A stretch of 64,000 nt of DNA. It comes from Cyclobacteriaceae bacterium (GTDB lineage Bacteria; Bacteroidota; Bacteroidia; Cytophagales; Cyclobacteriaceae). A program made the position numbers and the translations under genes. A model generated the notes under the pieces. That model was not told the origin of the DNA. It searched no databases and saw nothing but the letters and a program-made list of their open reading frames with translations. The stretch is from assembly GCA_020436165.1 (NCBI GenBank), contig JAGQYI010000010.1, forward strand, positions 169,968-233,967, in the 5' to 3' direction. Below are positions 8,623-16,938 of this stretch, piece by piece (the stretch's first letter is position 1; each line of letters opens with the position of its first letter).

Positions 8623-9633
8623 CTATTTAGCTTTTGGATAAATAAATACCTGTTCGCCATATAGAAATTCATTTTCTGGAGGCAGTTGTATAAACACCTC
8701 CCGACCGTACAGGTCTGGCAACCCGGGAATGCTTCCGGGATTTTGATAACTTACAATTCTGGACCCAATCTCAATAACGGTTCCGTGTATTTCATATTTT
8801 CTTGTAGAAGACTCTATCAGGATATCGTCACCAACCGCGAGGTGAAATTCGGAGTTATTGGATATATATGCCTTAATAGTAGTAGGCCGCTCTTCGTAGA
8901 TGGAAAGAATAGTTTCGTAAGGGGGAACTATTTCCTGAAGCTGCGCATTAACGCTACCAATAGTGCCATTAAATGGAGCGTATTTCTTCAGCTCTCCTGC
9001 TTCTACTTTTAACTCAGCAATTTCCTGATCAATTAGACTCAGCTCCAATTCAGATACTTTCATTTCCTCGCTAAATGCGAGCTCTAATCTTCGTTTTTCT
9101 GTTTGGTAGTGCTGTATCACCTGATTTCTTTCCTGTTTGTAAGATTGAAGTAGGATACTGTCCGGATCGTTAGATAAAGAACCTGTTGGGTTTGTTTGAT
9201 CACCTGCCAGGGAATTGATTTTTTGATGTATGGAGCTTTTGGTCGCTATTTCAGATTCCAAACGACCAATTTCGGTATTGAGTCGTGTGGTTTTTCCGTT
9301 AAGTTCAATCTTTAGCAATTCAAGCCTACTTTCGTATGTAGATTTAATTACTGATTTATTTACGATTTCCTTATTTTTTCGGGTAAGTAATTTTTCAGTG
9401 TCCAGATTGAGGTCGGGCCGATCCACCTCAAGCAATAACTGGCCTTTGGTTATCTTTTGTCCCGCACTTACATGAATGGCTTCTATAGTAACAGGCTTAT
9501 GATAGCTCAAAGCTATTTTTTGAGATTCAACTACCGCCATAATTGCACTTGAGCGGTTAACAGCTGAAAAAGAAACAGCAATTAGTGTTGCAGCGGCAGC
9601 AAGAACGAATAAATAAAATAATTTCCCTTTCAT
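8623..9633 (-). CDS. HlyD-family periplasmic adaptor protein
   Basis: The 336 residues contain an N-terminal membrane anchor (about 5-25), a biotinyl-lipoyl-like half motif (IHVSAGQKITKGQLLLEVDR), a long coiled-coil hairpin (about 75-215), the second half motif (APFNGTIGSVNAQLQEIVPP) and a C-terminal beta domain. This is the standard membrane-fusion-protein order of type I and tripartite exporters. It sits between the DUF4956 and TolC-like genes with gaps of 6 and 3 bp, so the three are almost certainly co-transcribed and their products probably form one envelope complex. Confidence 0.8.
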   Translation of the reverse strand: MKGKLFYLFVLAAAATLIAVSFSAVNRSSAIMAVVESQKIALSYHKPVTIEAIHVSAGQKITKGQLLLEVDRPDLNLDTEKLLTRKNKEIVNKSVIKSTYESRLELLKIELNGKTTRLNTEIGRLESEIATKSSIHQKINSLAGDQTNPTGSLSNDPDSILLQSYKQERNQVIQHYQTEKRRLELAFSEEMKVSELELSLIDQEIAELKVEAGELKKYAPFNGTIGSVNAQLQEIVPPYETILSIYEERPTTIKAYISNNSEFHLAVGDDILIESSTRKYEIHGTVIEIGSRIVSYQNPGSIPGLPDLYGREVFIQLPPENEFLYGEQVFIYPKAK

Positions 9634-9639
9634 GCCAGT

Positions 9640-10320
9640 CTATAATTGTTCATCTGAGTCCCGTGTATCAAAACGTATATCGCTAAGCCCACTTATTTCT
9701 GTAATTTTTTTGTAAAGCTGGTTAAGATCAGCTTCTTGCTTAATGCCAACATTAAAGCTGTATTGCGACTTATCCTCCTGCACCGAACGGATTCTTACTA
9801 CGGTTGCAGTTAGCTTTTCAGATTCGATTAGACCTAGCAGGTTGTTCAAAGCTTCCTGATCTAGTATCGTAACAATAAGCTCCATTTTTCTGTCTCCCAA
9901 TTTTCCATAGGGTGAATAGTAGAGTAGAAGCACCGTAATACAGAAAATAACGGTACCGCTAATGGCTATTGCAAACCCAAAGACACCGGTTGATATGCCT
10001 ATGGACAAGGAGGCAAACATGAATATAATATTGCGCGGGCTTTTTATTAATGTTCTGAAACGAATAATGGAAACGGCTCCCAGTACTCCAAACCCAACCG
10101 CCAGGTTGTCGCCAACGGCCATCATTACCATAGCGGCAACAGTAGAGCTTAGTACAATAGCCTGAAAAAACTTGTTTGGGAAATTTTCTTCCTGATAGGT
10201 GAATTTATAGGTAAGTGCAATAACCGTACTTAATACCAGGGCAAGTAAAATAGTAAAGATTGCAACTGCAAACGATGGAAACTCAAAATAGCTGGATTCA
10301 CTGAGGTACTGATGGAGCAT
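9640..10320 (-). CDS. DUF4956 membrane protein
   Basis: A 226-residue protein with four predicted transmembrane helices (about 16-36, 48-70, 75-90, 105-132) and a soluble C-terminal alpha/beta domain resembling ACT or ferredoxin folds (about 142-226). The motif VSIIRFRTLIKSPRNIIFMF is typical of DUF4956, a family distantly like MgtC. From general knowledge, DUF4956 genes often travel with CotH kinase-like and VTC polyphosphate polymerase genes. A CotH gene lies 1.3 kb away, across dinB. It is the first gene of the operon and could be the inner-membrane component of the HlyD/TolC complex, which is inference. Confidence 0.75.
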   Translation of the reverse strand: MLHQYLSESSYFEFPSFAVAIFTILLALVLSTVIALTYKFTYQEENFPNKFFQAIVLSSTVAAMVMMAVGDNLAVGFGVLGAVSIIRFRTLIKSPRNIIFMFASLSIGISTGVFGFAIAISGTVIFCITVLLLYYSPYGKLGDRKMELIVTILDQEALNNLLGLIESEKLTATVVRIRSVQEDKSQYSFNVGIKQEADLNQLYKKITEISGLSDIRFDTRDSDEQL

Positions 10321-10515
10321 CCTGGAGGACTTTAATGGGTGATTTGTGACCTGTCAAAAATACTTCTTTCAGTGACAATTACTTTATGGTTTTAAAAATA
10401 TTGGAATTTCACAAAGTATGCATCATTTTATGTAAGTTAAACTTTATGATTCCATGAAATCGAATAGAATTCGTTAAGGTTTTGTACCTTTCTTAAACTT
10501 AACAGTTGAGTGTAA

Positions 10516-11592
10516 ATGCCTGCTACACGCAAAATCATTCACATAGATATGGATGCATTTTATGCATCGGTAGAGCAACGGGATAACCCGGAGCTTAAAG
10601 GCAAACCTGTAGCAGTGGGCGGGTCGGGAAAACGAGGAGTGGTAGCTGCTGCAAGCTATGAAGCCAGGGCATTTGGGGTGCATTCGGCCCTTTCATCTGT
10701 AATTGCCAAGCGCAGGTGCCCCGATCTGATTTTTGTAAAACCAAGGTTTGCCGTTTACAAGACTACTTCACTTGTTATTCGATCTATTTTTAAAGAATAT
10801 ACCGACTTAATTGAGCCACTTTCATTGGATGAAGCCTATTTGGACGTTACACAAAATAAGAAAGGAATGAAAGTGGCCACTGAAATAGCCAGGCAAATAA
10901 AAAGCAGAATAAAAGAGCAGACAGGCCTAACCGCTTCGGCAGGTGTTTCTGTAAATAAATTTCTTGCAAAAATTGCTTCGGACATGGATAAACCCGATGG
11001 GCTTTATGTAATTAAGCCTCACCAGATTGAAGTCTTTATTGATAAACTTCCAATTGAAAAATTCTTTGGTGTGGGAAAAGTAACTGCCGGTAAGATGAAA
11101 ACCATGGGAATATTTACGGGTAAAGATTTGAGGAAATTTCCAGAGCAGATTTTGGTAGATAAGTTTGGTAAGGCAGGACATTACTTTTACCATGTGGCCA
11201 GAGGAATTGACGATCGACCCGTTGAACCAAACAGAGAGCGAAAGTCTATAGGGGCGGAGACAACTTTTGAAGAAGATTACGATCAATTGGATAGTTTACT
11301 TGAAGAGCTTGGCGAATTATCTGTTGAGGTGGCCAATCGATTGAAAAAATCAGAAGCCTCAGGACGCACACTCACTGTAAAAATAAAGTTTTCAGATTTT
11401 ACTCAAATAACAAGAAGCAAAACTGTAGAGGGGCAAATAACCAACCAAAAGGAAATCAATGATCTTTCCCGGGAGTTGCTCAAACATACGTATGTTGAAG
11501 GTATGAAAGTAAGGCTTCTTGGAGTGACCATATCTCATTTTACAGAGGGGCACAAACCTAAACAGGACGATCAGCTGACAATTGAGTTATAA
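10516..11592 (+). CDS. dinB: DNA polymerase IV (Y family)
   Basis: Translesion DNA polymerase of 358 residues. Catalytic carboxylates are D11 in HIDMDAFYASVEQ and D105/E106 in LSLDEAYLDV. The thumb helix-hairpin-helix (KFFGVGKVTAGKMKTMGI) and the little-finger domain follow. The protein ends QLTIEL, close to a beta-clamp-binding motif. It starts at ATG 10516. It is transcribed away from the DUF4956 operon and towards the CotH gene, and nothing ties it functionally to either. Confidence 0.95.
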   Translation: MPATRKIIHIDMDAFYASVEQRDNPELKGKPVAVGGSGKRGVVAAASYEARAFGVHSALSSVIAKRRCPDLIFVKPRFAVYKTTSLVIRSIFKEYTDLIEPLSLDEAYLDVTQNKKGMKVATEIARQIKSRIKEQTGLTASAGVSVNKFLAKIASDMDKPDGLYVIKPHQIEVFIDKLPIEKFFGVGKVTAGKMKTMGIFTGKDLRKFPEQILVDKFGKAGHYFYHVARGIDDRPVEPNRERKSIGAETTFEEDYDQLDSLLEELGELSVEVANRLKKSEASGRTLTVKIKFSDFTQITRSKTVEGQITNQKEINDLSRELLKHTYVEGMKVRLLGVTISHFTEGHKPKQDDQLTIEL

Positions 11593-11658
11593 ATCTGTCC
11601 TATTGTGGCAGCAGGAATATCATAATGTATAACTTAGAGCTTTAATCACCCATATCTT

Positions 11659-13146
11659 ATGAAGCGCCTTATTTTAATTGTATCCGTCTTCTTTTCAATT
11701 CAGTTATTTGCCCAAAACATCAATCCCGGGGCTGATGAGATATACCGGGAAGACGAAGTGGCAAAAATATATTTAACTATGACTTCTGAAGACAGTACTG
11801 CATTGTTGGACGATGTAGATATTTGGTCTGATGAATACCTGCCTACAGGGTTTCGGTTTATGAATTCTTTGATGGATACAACATTGGAATTTGAAGTTGG
11901 TATACGCTTAAGAGGCAACACTTCTCGGGAGAAACCTAAGAAATCGCTAAAGATAAAATTCAAGGAATTTGATGGGAGTAAGTTTTACGGCTATAAAAAA
12001 TTTAACCTGAAAGCAGAGGTCAATGATCCGAGCATGGTTCGGGAAATGCTTTCTCTGCAAACATTCAGAAATGCAAATGTTGCCGCAGCAAGGAGTCACC
12101 ATGCCGAAGTCTACATGAATGGCGGCTATCTGGGTCTTTATCTTAATGTTGAACAATTGGATGATGAGTTTGTAGACTCTCGCTTCGGCAATGATACCGG
12201 CAATTTATATAAATGTGCATGGGGTGCCACCTTGGAAGATAACAATCAAGTTTACAATAACGATATCTATGAAATTGAAATAAATGATGATGTAGATGAT
12301 AGAAGTATTCTGGCTCATTTTGTGGATGTGCTTAATAATACTTCGGATGATAATTTTCGTGAAGAAATTGAAAAGGTGTTTAATGTACAACCCTTTATTA
12401 ATTATTTAGCTGTTGAGGCACTAACCGGACATTGGGATGGTTATTCGTATAATCAAAACAATTTCTATTTGTATGAAAATCCAGATACCGGATTAATGGA
12501 ATTTATGCCATACGATGTGGACAATACATTCGGGCTTGATTGGGTAGATCGTGACTGGGGAACCCGCGATGTACTTGATTGGCCTAAGCATGGAGAGCCC
12601 AGGCCATTGGTTAAAAGAATTCTGGCTGTTGATTCCTACTTTCAACAGTATGTGAACGAGCTTAATGTTGTGTTGCAAAATTATTTTAACGAATCGTTCC
12701 TTTTTCCAAAGTTTGATAACCTCAAAGCGATGCTGGATGATGCTGTGTCCAGAGATACCTATTTCCCCTTGAGTTTTGGATTTACCTACCAGGATTTTAA
12801 GGATAGCTATACAATTGCTCTAGAAGGATATAACCAGCTTCCTTATGGGCTTAAACCTTACGTTACAACTCGCTATGAAACAGCATTGCTGGTTGCTGGT
12901 ATTGAAGATCAATTTGATTTAAAATTTAAAGCATATCCAAACCCTTCGGATGGTAATATGGTTTTTCTGCAAATGGAGAATCCATTTAGCGATATAACTT
13001 TAAGCAATGTTCTTGGAGAAAAGATGCCGTTTGTAATACAACAGATTGGCGCCAATAACTATGTTATCAATTGCAATCTAACCGCTGGGATATATATTCT
13101 GACTTTGGATGGTAAAAGTGAGAGATTATTGGTTAGCGGTAGGTAA
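11659..13146 (+). CDS. Secreted CotH kinase-like protein with T9SS sorting domain
   Basis: A 495-residue protein with a signal peptide (MKRLILIVSVFFSIQLFAQ), a CotH domain (about 60-400) and a C-terminal T9SS type A sorting domain (YPNPSDGN near 430, ending in a short basic tail). CotH motifs include RLRGNTSREKPKKSLKIKF, FNLKAEVNDPSMVREML and the DVDNTFGLDW segment that supplies metal-binding Asp. Family members are spore-coat or secreted protein kinases, so this one may phosphorylate envelope or exported proteins. It starts 66 bp after dinB and ends at a clear terminator. Confidence 0.85.
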   Translation: MKRLILIVSVFFSIQLFAQNINPGADEIYREDEVAKIYLTMTSEDSTALLDDVDIWSDEYLPTGFRFMNSLMDTTLEFEVGIRLRGNTSREKPKKSLKIKFKEFDGSKFYGYKKFNLKAEVNDPSMVREMLSLQTFRNANVAAARSHHAEVYMNGGYLGLYLNVEQLDDEFVDSRFGNDTGNLYKCAWGATLEDNNQVYNNDIYEIEINDDVDDRSILAHFVDVLNNTSDDNFREEIEKVFNVQPFINYLAVEALTGHWDGYSYNQNNFYLYENPDTGLMEFMPYDVDNTFGLDWVDRDWGTRDVLDWPKHGEPRPLVKRILAVDSYFQQYVNELNVVLQNYFNESFLFPKFDNLKAMLDDAVSRDTYFPLSFGFTYQDFKDSYTIALEGYNQLPYGLKPYVTTRYETALLVAGIEDQFDLKFKAYPNPSDGNMVFLQMENPFSDITLSNVLGEKMPFVIQQIGANNYVINCNLTAGIYILTLDGKSERLLVSGR

Positions 13147-13171
13147 TTATATTTTGAATGTACTGCAACTA

Positions 13172-13200
13172 AGCCGGGTCATTTGATCCGGCTTTTTCAT
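13172..13200 (+). terminator. Rho-independent terminator after the CotH gene
   Basis: A 9-bp stem (AGCCGGGTC / GATCCGGCT, one G-U pair) with an ATTT loop is followed by a T-rich run. It begins 26 bp after the CotH stop codon. Confidence 0.8.
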
Positions 13201-13340
13201 TTTTTGCAACTTACTAACTATGCCTCTTTAGAACTTGCAAAAAATGCAACTATTAAAAATTGGGATTGCATAAATCAATAGGCAAAACATAGAAGGGGTT
13301 ATGAACTTGGTCAAAAAAAGTTCAACCAAAAAATACAATT

Positions 13341-14474
13341 ATGAAAGCTTTATTTATGAATTCTCAAAAACCGTTGCTTAAGATTTTGGTAACCACACTT
13401 TTGGTAATTTGGGTGGTTGGTCTCACTCACGGTCAAAGTCTCGGAACCAAACCAAGCCTTGCTATTATTAGTATCGATACAAAAGGAATTGATCAGAATC
13501 CGGATTTGGTTAGAAACATACTTCAACTCGAAGTAGAAAAAACCAATAAATACAATGTAATGGATAGATACGATATTGCTGATATTCTCAAAAAGGAGGA
13601 TAAGGAATTTACTGAATGCTTTGGAAAAACCTGCCTTGTGGCAAAAGGGAAACAACTTGGAGTAGATAAAATGTTGAGTGGAAGCGTTGAGCTATTTGGT
13701 AAAAAAATAGTTGTAACCCTGAGACTAATAGATGTAAAAAGGGGAGAAACCGAAAAAGTAGAGGCCAAAGAATATTTAAACCTGCCGGAAGAACTTCAAA
13801 AAATGATTCGGATTTCCGTGAATGAACTTTTGGACATTCCTAATGATGAAAACCTTGTTAACTTGTTGGTTGAATATGATTCGCCAATTTCAAGCCCACG
13901 AACAACCTTGAGACTGAATGGGCCGAGAATAGGTATAGCCTATACTTCAGGCGAAACAGGGGAGAGGTTGCAGGCTTCAAAAACTGAGGGTGGATACGAG
14001 ATGTTTCCTGTAATTTCACAATTTGGTTACCAATGGGAAACCCAATACTTAAGTGCAGGTAATTTTCAGGCATTGATCGAATTTGTAGGGCTGGTAGGAG
14101 GTCTTGAATCCGGAAACTTTGTTCCTTCACTTTCGATATTAAATGGATTCAGAAGTAACAAAAGTGGTTGGGAGATAGCAGTCGGCCCGTCCTTTAAACT
14201 CGTGAAATATGCAAGTGGTTACTTTGATAATAATGGAGACTGGAATCTGAAAAAGGACTGGAACGAAGATCTGGGTTCGAATCCTTATGAAATAATCGAT
14301 CAGTTGGACAGCCGCGGAGATGTTACACTTTCAACCAACCTTGTCATAGCCCTGGGAAAAACGTTCAAGTCCGGTTATTTAAATATACCTGTGAATATAT
14401 ACGTGGTACCCAATAAAAAAGGCACCATAATCGGCACCTCTGTTGGTTTTAATATCAGCAAACAAAGAAGATAG
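13341..14474 (+). CDS. CsgG-like secreted protein with a putative C-terminal beta-barrel
   Basis: This 377-residue protein has a signal peptide (cleavage near residue 32, LTHGQ). Residues 35-165 resemble the CsgG/TolB-N fold: LAIISIDTKGI, KYNVMDRYDIADILK, a CFGKTCLVAKGKQLG pair of Cys, VDKMLSGSVELFG and VVTLRLIDVKRGE. The remaining 200 residues are rich in alternating aromatic strands and may form a small barrel. Either ATG 13341 or 13356 could start it. It is monocistronic, bracketed by terminators. A periplasmic or outer-membrane assembly role is likely, but the exact function is unknown. Confidence 0.6.
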   Translation: MKALFMNSQKPLLKILVTTLLVIWVVGLTHGQSLGTKPSLAIISIDTKGIDQNPDLVRNILQLEVEKTNKYNVMDRYDIADILKKEDKEFTECFGKTCLVAKGKQLGVDKMLSGSVELFGKKIVVTLRLIDVKRGETEKVEAKEYLNLPEELQKMIRISVNELLDIPNDENLVNLLVEYDSPISSPRTTLRLNGPRIGIAYTSGETGERLQASKTEGGYEMFPVISQFGYQWETQYLSAGNFQALIEFVGLVGGLESGNFVPSLSILNGFRSNKSGWEIAVGPSFKLVKYASGYFDNNGDWNLKKDWNEDLGSNPYEIIDQLDSRGDVTLSTNLVIALGKTFKSGYLNIPVNIYVVPNKKGTIIGTSVGFNISKQRR

Positions 14475-14498
14475 TATTTTTTGTTTGTTCGATTTTTC

Positions 14499-14524
14499 AG
14501 GAGGTCAAATGGCCTCCTTTTTTT
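14499..14524 (+). terminator. Rho-independent terminator after the CsgG-like gene
   Basis: The stem AGGAGGTC / GGCCTCCT (one G-U pair) with an AAAT loop is followed by seven or more T. It lies at the end of the convergent fabG gene and may serve only the plus strand, since no T run follows on the minus strand. Confidence 0.8.
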
Positions 14525-14527
14525 ATT

Positions 14528-15274
14528 TTAGGTTAGCATTCCACCATCTACCTGAATTACTTGTCCGCTGATATAGGAAGACATTTCTGAGCCTAAGAAA
14601 ACAGCCAGGTTAGCCACATCTTCAGGTTGGCCACCTCGTTTTAAAGGAATAGCATCTCTCCAGCTCTGAACCGTTTTTTCGTCCAGTTGGTCGGTCATCT
14701 CTGTTTCGATGAACCCAGGTGCAATGGCATTGCTTCTAATGCCTCGCGATCCAAGCTCTAGTGCTACAGATTTGGTAAAACCTATAATACCGGCTTTAGA
14801 AGCCGCATAATTAGCCTGACCTGCATTTCCTTTAATACCAACTACAGAAGTTAAGTTTATAATAGAACCGCTCCTTTGTTTCATCATGGTGCGGTTGGCA
14901 GCCTTTACGGTATTAAAAACCGATTTCAGGTTTACATTAATTACCTTGTCCCACATTTCTTCCGTCATTCGCATCAACAGGTTATCCTGAGTAATACCTG
15001 CATTATTTACCAATATATCTAATGAGCCAAAGTCGGCAACAACATCATTAATCAATTGCTCTGCAGCTGCATAGTCCGAAGCATCCGACCGATAGCCCTT
15101 AGCTTTTATTCCACTTGCTTCCAATTCTGCAACCAGTGCTTCTCCTTTTTCTACACTCGATAAATAAGTGAAAGCAACATTAGCGCCTTCTTCTGCATAT
15201 TTTAAAGCAATTGATCTCCCAATCCCTTTAGATGCGCCAGTAATAAGCGCTGTTTTTCCTTCGAGAAGTTTCAT
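14528..15274 (-). CDS. fabG: 3-oxoacyl-[acyl-carrier-protein] reductase
   Basis: NADPH-dependent reductase of fatty-acid elongation. The 248 residues form a classic short-chain dehydrogenase: TGASKGIG cofactor loop (13-20), NNAG (90-93) and the catalytic tetrad N115, S143, Y156 and K160. It ends SGQVIQVDGGMLT, as FabG proteins do. A TAATTTTG motif on the minus strand at 15297-15304 could be its -7 element. It stands alone, not in a fab cluster. Confidence 0.95.
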   Translation of the reverse strand: MKLLEGKTALITGASKGIGRSIALKYAEEGANVAFTYLSSVEKGEALVAELEASGIKAKGYRSDASDYAAAEQLINDVVADFGSLDILVNNAGITQDNLLMRMTEEMWDKVINVNLKSVFNTVKAANRTMMKQRSGSIINLTSVVGIKGNAGQANYAASKAGIIGFTKSVALELGSRGIRSNAIAPGFIETEMTDQLDEKTVQSWRDAIPLKRGGQPEDVANLAVFLGSEMSSYISGQVIQVDGGMLT

Positions 15275-15366
15275 TCGTTTTCTATTGTTTGACAGACAAA
15301 ATTAGAAGAATATGTAAAAAGAAACTATTCATTGAGCAAAAGCCACGTGTAGGCGCAATAAAACTG

Positions 15367-15396
15367 TTTGATTAGCCTCTAAATATTCTAACTTTG
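15367..15396 (+). promoter_or_regulatory. Bacteroidota-type promoter of lpdA
   Basis: TTTG at 15367-15370 and TAACTTTG at 15389-15396 are separated by 18 bases. This matches the phylum's sigma-factor consensus (TTTG, about 19 bases, TAnnTTTG). The ATG of lpdA is 35 bases downstream. Confidence 0.7.
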
Positions 15397-15430
15397 CACT
15401 TCAAATACTGTTAACAAAAATTCAAACAAA

Positions 15431-16825
15431 ATGGCAGATACAAAATACGATCTTATTGTTATAGGTAGTGGACCAGGCGGCTATGTGGCGGCCATCAGAG
15501 CGTCACAATTGGGTATGAAAGTAGGCGTTGTTGAACGTGCAGAATTAGGTGGTATTTGCCTGAACTGGGGTTGTATTCCTACCAAAGCACTTTTAAAAAG
15601 TGCCAATGTATTTGAATACATTCAACATGCGTCTGACTACGGAATAAACATAAAGGATGCTTCGGTAGATTTTGATGGAATGATCAAGCGAAGCCGTGAT
15701 GTGGCCGGTAGCATGAGCAAGGGGATTGAATTCCTGTTCAAGAAAAATAAGATCGATCAGATCAAAGGTTTTGGTAAACTTAAGGCAGGTAAAAAAGTAG
15801 CCGTAGAAGCAGATGGTAAAACAACCGACTATTCAGCTGATCACATTATTTTGGCTACAGGCGGTAGATCTCGCGAACTACCCACTATGCCTATCGATGG
15901 CAAGAAAATTATTGGCTACCGTCAGGCCATGACCTTACCGGAAAGACCTAAGAAAATGGTGGTAGTTGGTTCCGGTGCTATTGGAGTGGAGTTTGCTTAT
16001 TTCTACAACACGATTGGAACAGAAGTTACAATTGTTGAATTTATGCCTGAAATAGTTCCTGTTGAGGATGTAGATGTGTCGAAACAACTGGCACGCTCTT
16101 TCAAAAAAGCGGGCATTAACATCATGACTTCTGCTGAAGTGACCAACGTAGATACCAAAGGCAAAGGATGTAAGGTAACTGTAAAGACCAAAAAAGGAGA
16201 AGAGAAAATTGATTGCGATATTGTGCTATCTGCAGTGGGTGTATCTACCAACATTGAAGGCATAGGACTTGAAGAGGTTGGGGTTGCAACCGATAAAGGC
16301 AAGGTGCTGGTTGACGACTATTATAAAACCAACATACCAGGTATTTATGCCATTGGTGACATCGTTAAAGGCCAGGCATTGGCACACGTTGCTTCTGCTG
16401 AAGGAATAACTTGCGTAGAGAAAATAGCGGGTCATAGTCCTGATCCTATTGACTACAACAACATACCTGGTTGTACCTATTGTTCGCCTGAGGTGGCTTC
16501 CGTTGGATACACCGAGCAAGCTGCTAAAGATGCCGGATATGATATTAAAGTGGGTAAATTCCCATTTACAGCATCGGGTAAAGCAAAAGCAGCAGGTGCA
16601 CCAGATGGTTTCGTAAAAGTAATTTTCGATGCCAAGTATGGTGAATGGTTAGGAGCGCACATGATCGGAGCTAACGTAACTGAGATGATTGCAGAGGTAG
16701 TTGCTGCCAGAAAATTGGAAACAACAGGTCATGAGATCATTAAAACTGTACACCCACACCCAACCATGTCAGAAGCGGTTATGGAAGCAACAGCTGCTGC
16801 GTATGACGAGGTAATTCATTTATAG
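15431..16825 (+). CDS. lpdA: Dihydrolipoyl dehydrogenase
   Basis: The E3 flavoprotein of 2-oxoacid dehydrogenase complexes and the glycine cleavage system, 464 residues. It has the FAD-binding GSGPGG loop (12-17), the redox disulfide C43-L-N-W-G-C48, an NAD-binding GSGAIGVEF motif, the second FAD motif (IPGIYAIGD) and the C-terminal HPHPTMSE catalytic His-Glu. It is a single gene with its own promoter and a strong terminator, and no E1 or E2 gene is in the window. Confidence 0.95.
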   Translation: MADTKYDLIVIGSGPGGYVAAIRASQLGMKVGVVERAELGGICLNWGCIPTKALLKSANVFEYIQHASDYGINIKDASVDFDGMIKRSRDVAGSMSKGIEFLFKKNKIDQIKGFGKLKAGKKVAVEADGKTTDYSADHIILATGGRSRELPTMPIDGKKIIGYRQAMTLPERPKKMVVVGSGAIGVEFAYFYNTIGTEVTIVEFMPEIVPVEDVDVSKQLARSFKKAGINIMTSAEVTNVDTKGKGCKVTVKTKKGEEKIDCDIVLSAVGVSTNIEGIGLEEVGVATDKGKVLVDDYYKTNIPGIYAIGDIVKGQALAHVASAEGITCVEKIAGHSPDPIDYNNIPGCTYCSPEVASVGYTEQAAKDAGYDIKVGKFPFTASGKAKAAGAPDGFVKVIFDAKYGEWLGAHMIGANVTEMIAEVVAARKLETTGHEIIKTVHPHPTMSEAVMEATAAAYDEVIHL

Positions 16826-16850
16826 GAATTCATTCAACATATCATAAAGT

Positions 16851-16876
16851 GAAAAGGCCCCATTTGGGGCCTTTTC
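16851..16876 (+). terminator. Rho-independent terminator after lpdA
   Basis: A perfect stem AAAAGGCCCC / GGGGCCTTTT with an ATTT loop starts 26 bases after the lpdA stop. The 3' arm ends in T residues. Confidence 0.9.
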
Positions 16877-16882
16877 ATTGAT

Positions 16883-16938
16883 TTACATTAGTTGTTTGAA
16901 GGATATCATCCCAAGGAAGGGATGATGTGCTAATGTAA
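16883..16938. repeat. Nested inverted repeat between lpdA and the M16 peptidase gene
   Basis: The outer arms TTACATTAG (16883-16891) and CTAATGTAA (16930-16938) enclose inner arms ATCATCCC (16905-16912) and GGGATGAT (16919-16926). Both pairs are perfect. The outer right arm abuts the stop codon of the M16 gene. No T run follows on the minus strand, so it is not a standard terminator; it could be an mRNA-stabilising end structure. Confidence 0.6.
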
